A stretch of DNA of 64,000 nt from Tissierella sp032104385 (lineage in GTDB: Bacteria; Bacillota; Clostridia; Tissierellales; Tissierellaceae): positions 62,001-126,000 of the forward strand of contig NZ_DAMCHJ010000008.1 of the NCBI RefSeq assembly GCF_032104385.1, written 5' to 3'. The notes beneath the pieces are model-generated. The model was not told the DNA's origin and did no database searches. It worked only from the letters and a program-made list of their open reading frames with translations. Made by a program: the position numbers and the translations under genes. This document shows positions 61,639 to 64,000 of the stretch, one piece after another. Numbering within the stretch: the first letter of the stretch is position 1; each line of letters begins with the position of its first letter.

Positions 61639-62469
61639 ATGAAGGAAAAAATTAAAGATAATATATTTAAACTGTGGATTATAATGAGCACCATTATAGT
61701 AGTAGGAGTTACTATATTTATTCTAGGATATATATTTAAAAAAGGAATGGGCTCTATTGATTTAGAATTTATTTTTAACAATCCAAAAGGCATACCATTA
61801 GGAGCAGAGGGAGGAATATTTCCAGCTATTGTTGGCAGTCTATTATTAATGTTATTATCTTGCTTTTTTGCATCTTTTTTAGCCATAGCCACAGCTATTT
61901 ATACAATTTTTTATTGTAGAAATAAATACATAGGTGATATAATTCATTTAATAATACAATGTATGGCTGGCATCCCTTCTATTATTTTAGGTATGTTTGG
62001 TTATACATTATTAATTTTATATTTTAAGATTAATAGATCCTTATTAACAGCAAGTATAACATTGGGAATTATGATATTTCCATATATCGAGGTTAGGATT
62101 GAAAAGATAATGAATGAGATAAACTCTAATATTATCAGTACATCATATGCTTTAGGAGTATCAAAATTTTATACCATATTTAAATTGATATTACCAATAT
62201 GTAGAGAAGACATTATTTCAGCCATTCTCTTAGGGGGAGGATTTGCTATGGGAGCTACTGCACCAATAATATTAACAGGGGCTGTAATATTTGCTCCAAT
62301 ACCTAAATCCATACTTTCTCCTGTCATGGCACTTCCCTTTCACCTTTATATATTAACGGGGGAAGGAATATCGTTGGAGAAAGCATATGGTACTGCTGCA
62401 ATACTTATTATACTATTACTTATAATTAATGTTTTATCTTTGATTTTAAATAGAAAGGAACATAGGTAA
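61639..62469 (+). CDS. pstA: Phosphate ABC transporter permease
   Basis: A 276-aa permease with six helices. GAEGGIFPAIVGSLLLMLLS, CMAGIPSIILGMFGY, NIISTSYALGVSKFYTIFKLILP (EAA loop) and GGGFAMGATAPIILTGAV are PstA features. Partner of PstC. Its TAA is immediately followed by the pstB ATG with no intervening base. Confidence 0.93.
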   Translation: MKEKIKDNIFKLWIIMSTIIVVGVTIFILGYIFKKGMGSIDLEFIFNNPKGIPLGAEGGIFPAIVGSLLLMLLSCFFASFLAIATAIYTIFYCRNKYIGDIIHLIIQCMAGIPSIILGMFGYTLLILYFKINRSLLTASITLGIMIFPYIEVRIEKIMNEINSNIISTSYALGVSKFYTIFKLILPICREDIISAILLGGGFAMGATAPIILTGAVIFAPIPKSILSPVMALPFHLYILTGEGISLEKAYGTAAILIILLLIINVLSLILNRKEHR

Positions 62470-63213
62470 ATGGAATTAATAAAGGTGAATGATTTAAAGG
62501 TTAGTTATGATAATAAATTGATATTAAAGGATTTGTCTATGTCCTTTATGAAAAATAAAATAACTGCAATTATTGGACCTTCAGGTTGTGGTAAATCTAC
62601 ATTTCTTATGGCTCTAAATCTGATGTTAGAGGAACAAGGCGGTAGCTATAGTGGAGAAATTTTATTTAAAGATAAAGATATCAGAGAATATAATAAAGAT
62701 AATATAAGGAAAATGATAGGTATGGTATTTCAAAAGCCTACACCCTTTCCTTTGTCCATATATAAAAATATGATTTATGCACCTGTATATTATGGAATAA
62801 AAGATAAAAAGGAACTACAAAACATAGTAGAATATAATCTAAGAAGAGTAGGACTTTTTGAAGAAATAAATAATGAATTAAATATGTCAGCTATGAAGTT
62901 ATCAGGAGGACAACAGCAAAGACTTTCCATAGCAAGAGCATTAACTGTAGAACCAGAAGTATTACTTTTGGATGAACCGTGTTCATCATTAGATATAAAA
63001 AACACTGCTATTATAGAGGAAATGTTACTGAAACTTTCTAAGGAATATACTATAATAATAGTGACTCACAATTTGTCCCAAGCTAGAAGAATATCCGATT
63101 ATACAGCATTTATTTTAAATGGTGAACTAATAGAATATGGGAAAACTGAGGAAATGTTTTTTAATCCAAAGAATAAAATGACAAAAGAATACTTAGAAGG
63201 AATATATGGATAG
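62470..63213 (+). CDS. pstB: Phosphate ABC transporter ATPase
   Basis: A 247-aa nucleotide-binding subunit. Walker A GPSGCGKST, Q-loop GMVFQKPTPFPLSIYKNM (the Pst-type QKPxPFP), signature LSGGQQQR, Walker B VLLLDEPCSSLD and H-loop VTHNLSQARRISDYTAFI are typical of PstB. It starts directly after the pstA stop, indicating translational coupling. Confidence 0.96.
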   Translation: MELIKVNDLKVSYDNKLILKDLSMSFMKNKITAIIGPSGCGKSTFLMALNLMLEEQGGSYSGEILFKDKDIREYNKDNIRKMIGMVFQKPTPFPLSIYKNMIYAPVYYGIKDKKELQNIVEYNLRRVGLFEEINNELNMSAMKLSGGQQQRLSIARALTVEPEVLLLDEPCSSLDIKNTAIIEEMLLKLSKEYTIIIVTHNLSQARRISDYTAFILNGELIEYGKTEEMFFNPKNKMTKEYLEGIYG

Positions 63214-63234
63214 ATTTAAAGTGGAGGGATGAAT

Positions 63235-63702
63235 TTGTTAATATATGAAATACCAGGTAGAGAGAATATAGAAGTACAAAATATTGTTTTTGACTATAAT
63301 GGTACTATAGCAGTGGATGGGAAATTAATAAATGGTGTAGAAGAGTTGATAAATAAGTTAGCAGAGTATGTAAAAATATATATATTAACAGCAGATACCT
63401 ATGGAACTGTAGAAAAAGAGTGCATAGGTATCAATGGAAAAATCTTAACTTTTCCCAAGGATAATGCGGGAGATTCAAAAAAAGAAATAGTAAGAAGTAT
63501 TAAAGGAAATACTGTTTGTTTAGGTAATGGATATAATGACATCCCCATGTTTAAAGAAGCAATATTATCTATAGCCATAATAGAGAGAGAAGGAGCTTCA
63601 GGAGAACTATTATCTAAAGCTGATATAGTAGTGAAATCTACTATAGATGCATTAAATATATTACTTAATAAAAATATGGTTAAAGCAACTTTGAGAAGTT
63701 GA
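63235..63702 (+). CDS. Small HAD-family phosphatase (soluble P-type ATPase-like, COG4087 type)
   Basis: A 155-aa HAD protein with motif I VFDYNGTIAVDG; the second Asp is replaced by Asn, as is common in the soluble P-type-ATPase-like group. It also has ILTADTYGTV (motif II Thr) and CLGNGYNDIPMFKEA (motif IV, Asn for the first Asp). The phosphatase activity is inferred. TTG at 63235 is preferred, 7 bases after GGAGGG; an ATG at 63229 touches it. Sits where phoU often lies, 21 bases after pstB. Confidence 0.78.
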   Translation: MLIYEIPGRENIEVQNIVFDYNGTIAVDGKLINGVEELINKLAEYVKIYILTADTYGTVEKECIGINGKILTFPKDNAGDSKKEIVRSIKGNTVCLGNGYNDIPMFKEAILSIAIIEREGASGELLSKADIVVKSTIDALNILLNKNMVKATLRS

Positions 63703-63823
63703 AACCCTTATAATGGAAAAGGTATAATTAATAAAAAATACCAATTAACCATAATTAATATGCTCCCTTTGTAAAAGACAGTTAAAATAATAAAAACTGT
63801 AACTACAAGGAGGAGTATTTTTT

Positions 63824-63909
63824 ATGTAAAAAAGCCGAAGGTAGCTCCTGAGAAAAAAGTAAAAATTCCAATTATTATTATAAAAGTTATTGACATATGT
63901 CCAAAATAA
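63824..63909 (+). pseudogene. Possible decayed gene start (ATG-TAA) before the last gene
   Basis: AAGGAGG precedes an ATG at 63824 that is followed directly by TAA. In the frame from 63826, 27 coding-like codons follow (KKPKVAPEKKVKIPIIIIKV) up to TAA at 63907, which would be attached to that ATG by a two-base deletion. It looks like the end of a broken small gene, but the region is too short to be sure. Confidence 0.3.
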
Positions 63910-63938
63910 GATATAATAAAGTCAAATGGACATATGTT
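63890..63938 (+). promoter_or_regulatory. Promoter flanked by two GACATATGTC palindromes
   Basis: TTGACA (63890-63895), 16-bp spacer, TATAAT (63912-63917). A 10-bp palindrome GACATATGTC (63892-63901) overlaps the -35, and a second copy, ACATATGT core 63930-63937 within GGACATATGTTA, lies after the -10. Centres are 37 bp apart. The layout suggests a repressor binding both sites. The regulator is unknown. Confidence 0.7.
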
Positions 63939-63967
63939 AATAACTAATAATGAGGAGGAAATAATAT

Positions 63968-64000
63968 ATGTTTGGAAGATATGGAATGGGAAAAAATAAA
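63968..64000 (+). CDS. Start of an unidentified gene
   Basis: ATG 7 bases after GAGGAGGAA opens the frame MFGRYGMGKNK, which continues past the window end. Eleven codons are visible, rich in Gly, Arg and Lys. Too little to assign, but the strong RBS and the operator-like promoter upstream mark it as a real gene. Confidence 0.65.
   Translation, partial: MFGRYGMGKNK

Overview
The window looks like a chromosomal scaffold from a low-GC, Gram-positive, strictly anaerobic bacterium of the Clostridia/Tissierellia type. Supporting signs are the very AT-rich sequence, strong AGGAGG-type ribosome binding sites, frequent TTG/GTG starts, oxygen-independent ribonucleotide reductase (NrdD/NrdG), many radical-SAM enzymes, and families common in that group (DUF4153, DUF1292, DUF1540, an FHA-FtsW-PBP module). 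The taxon is inferred. Two 10-N runs (685-694 and 57568-57577) mark assembly gaps; the first lies inside nqrE. No rRNA, tRNA, CRISPR array, prophage or plasmid functions were seen.

Layout. 1-1.9 kb: 3' end of a Na+-NQR operon (nqrD partial, nqrE, nqrF). 2-12 kb: a (p)ppGpp synthetase-like protein, a DUF4153 membrane protein, msrA, a radical-SAM/SPASM protein, nrdD-nrdG under a promoter with two NrdR-type boxes, free methionine-(R)-sulfoxide reductase, a PepD-type dipeptidase and a DUF1292 protein. 12-22 kb: HAD phosphatase, YhcC-like radical SAM, small P-loop protein, DUF1540, RsuA- and RluA-type pseudouridine synthases, a membrane-anchored MltG/LysM-like protein, nucleoside kinase, glutaminase and NagZ. 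22-32 kb: an unrecognised phosphatase-like membrane protein, MFS and ABC exporters, then polysaccharide deacetylase, a two-component system and a lipoprotein. 32-48 kb: GlpP-like, GIY-YIG, RecX and PspC genes on the minus strand, the FHA-FtsW-PBP cell-wall module, PepF, NAD kinase, RluD-like, HutD-like, an FAD oxidoreductase, a beta-CASP metallo-beta-lactamase protein and lipoate ligase.

47.8-57.5 kb is an amino-acid metabolism island: a D-cysteine desulfhydrase/ACC deaminase-type enzyme, a decayed IS3-family element, a LysR regulator, and divergently a four-gene set (alanine/serine-glyoxylate-type aminotransferase, second class V aminotransferase, an aldolase resembling 4-hydroxy-2-oxoglutarate aldolase, and a glutamate-transporter-family symporter whose usual substrate Arg is His). 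Its promoter region holds a 29-bp inverted repeat and three AAGTGATA copies spaced exactly 24 bp. This is the best candidate for an undescribed pathway: uptake of an amino acid, transamination, aldol cleavage to pyruvate plus glyoxylate, and glyoxylate transamination to glycine. Next come threonine synthase and a homoserine dehydrogenase interrupted by an in-frame TAA.

57.6-64 kb: a GNAT acetyltransferase, a baeRF3-type protein, and the phosphate ABC transporter pstS-pstC-pstA-pstB followed by a small HAD phosphatase. A terminator separates pstS from pstC and no phoU lies in the window. The window ends at the start of a gene preceded by two copies of a GACATATGTC-type palindrome around its promoter.
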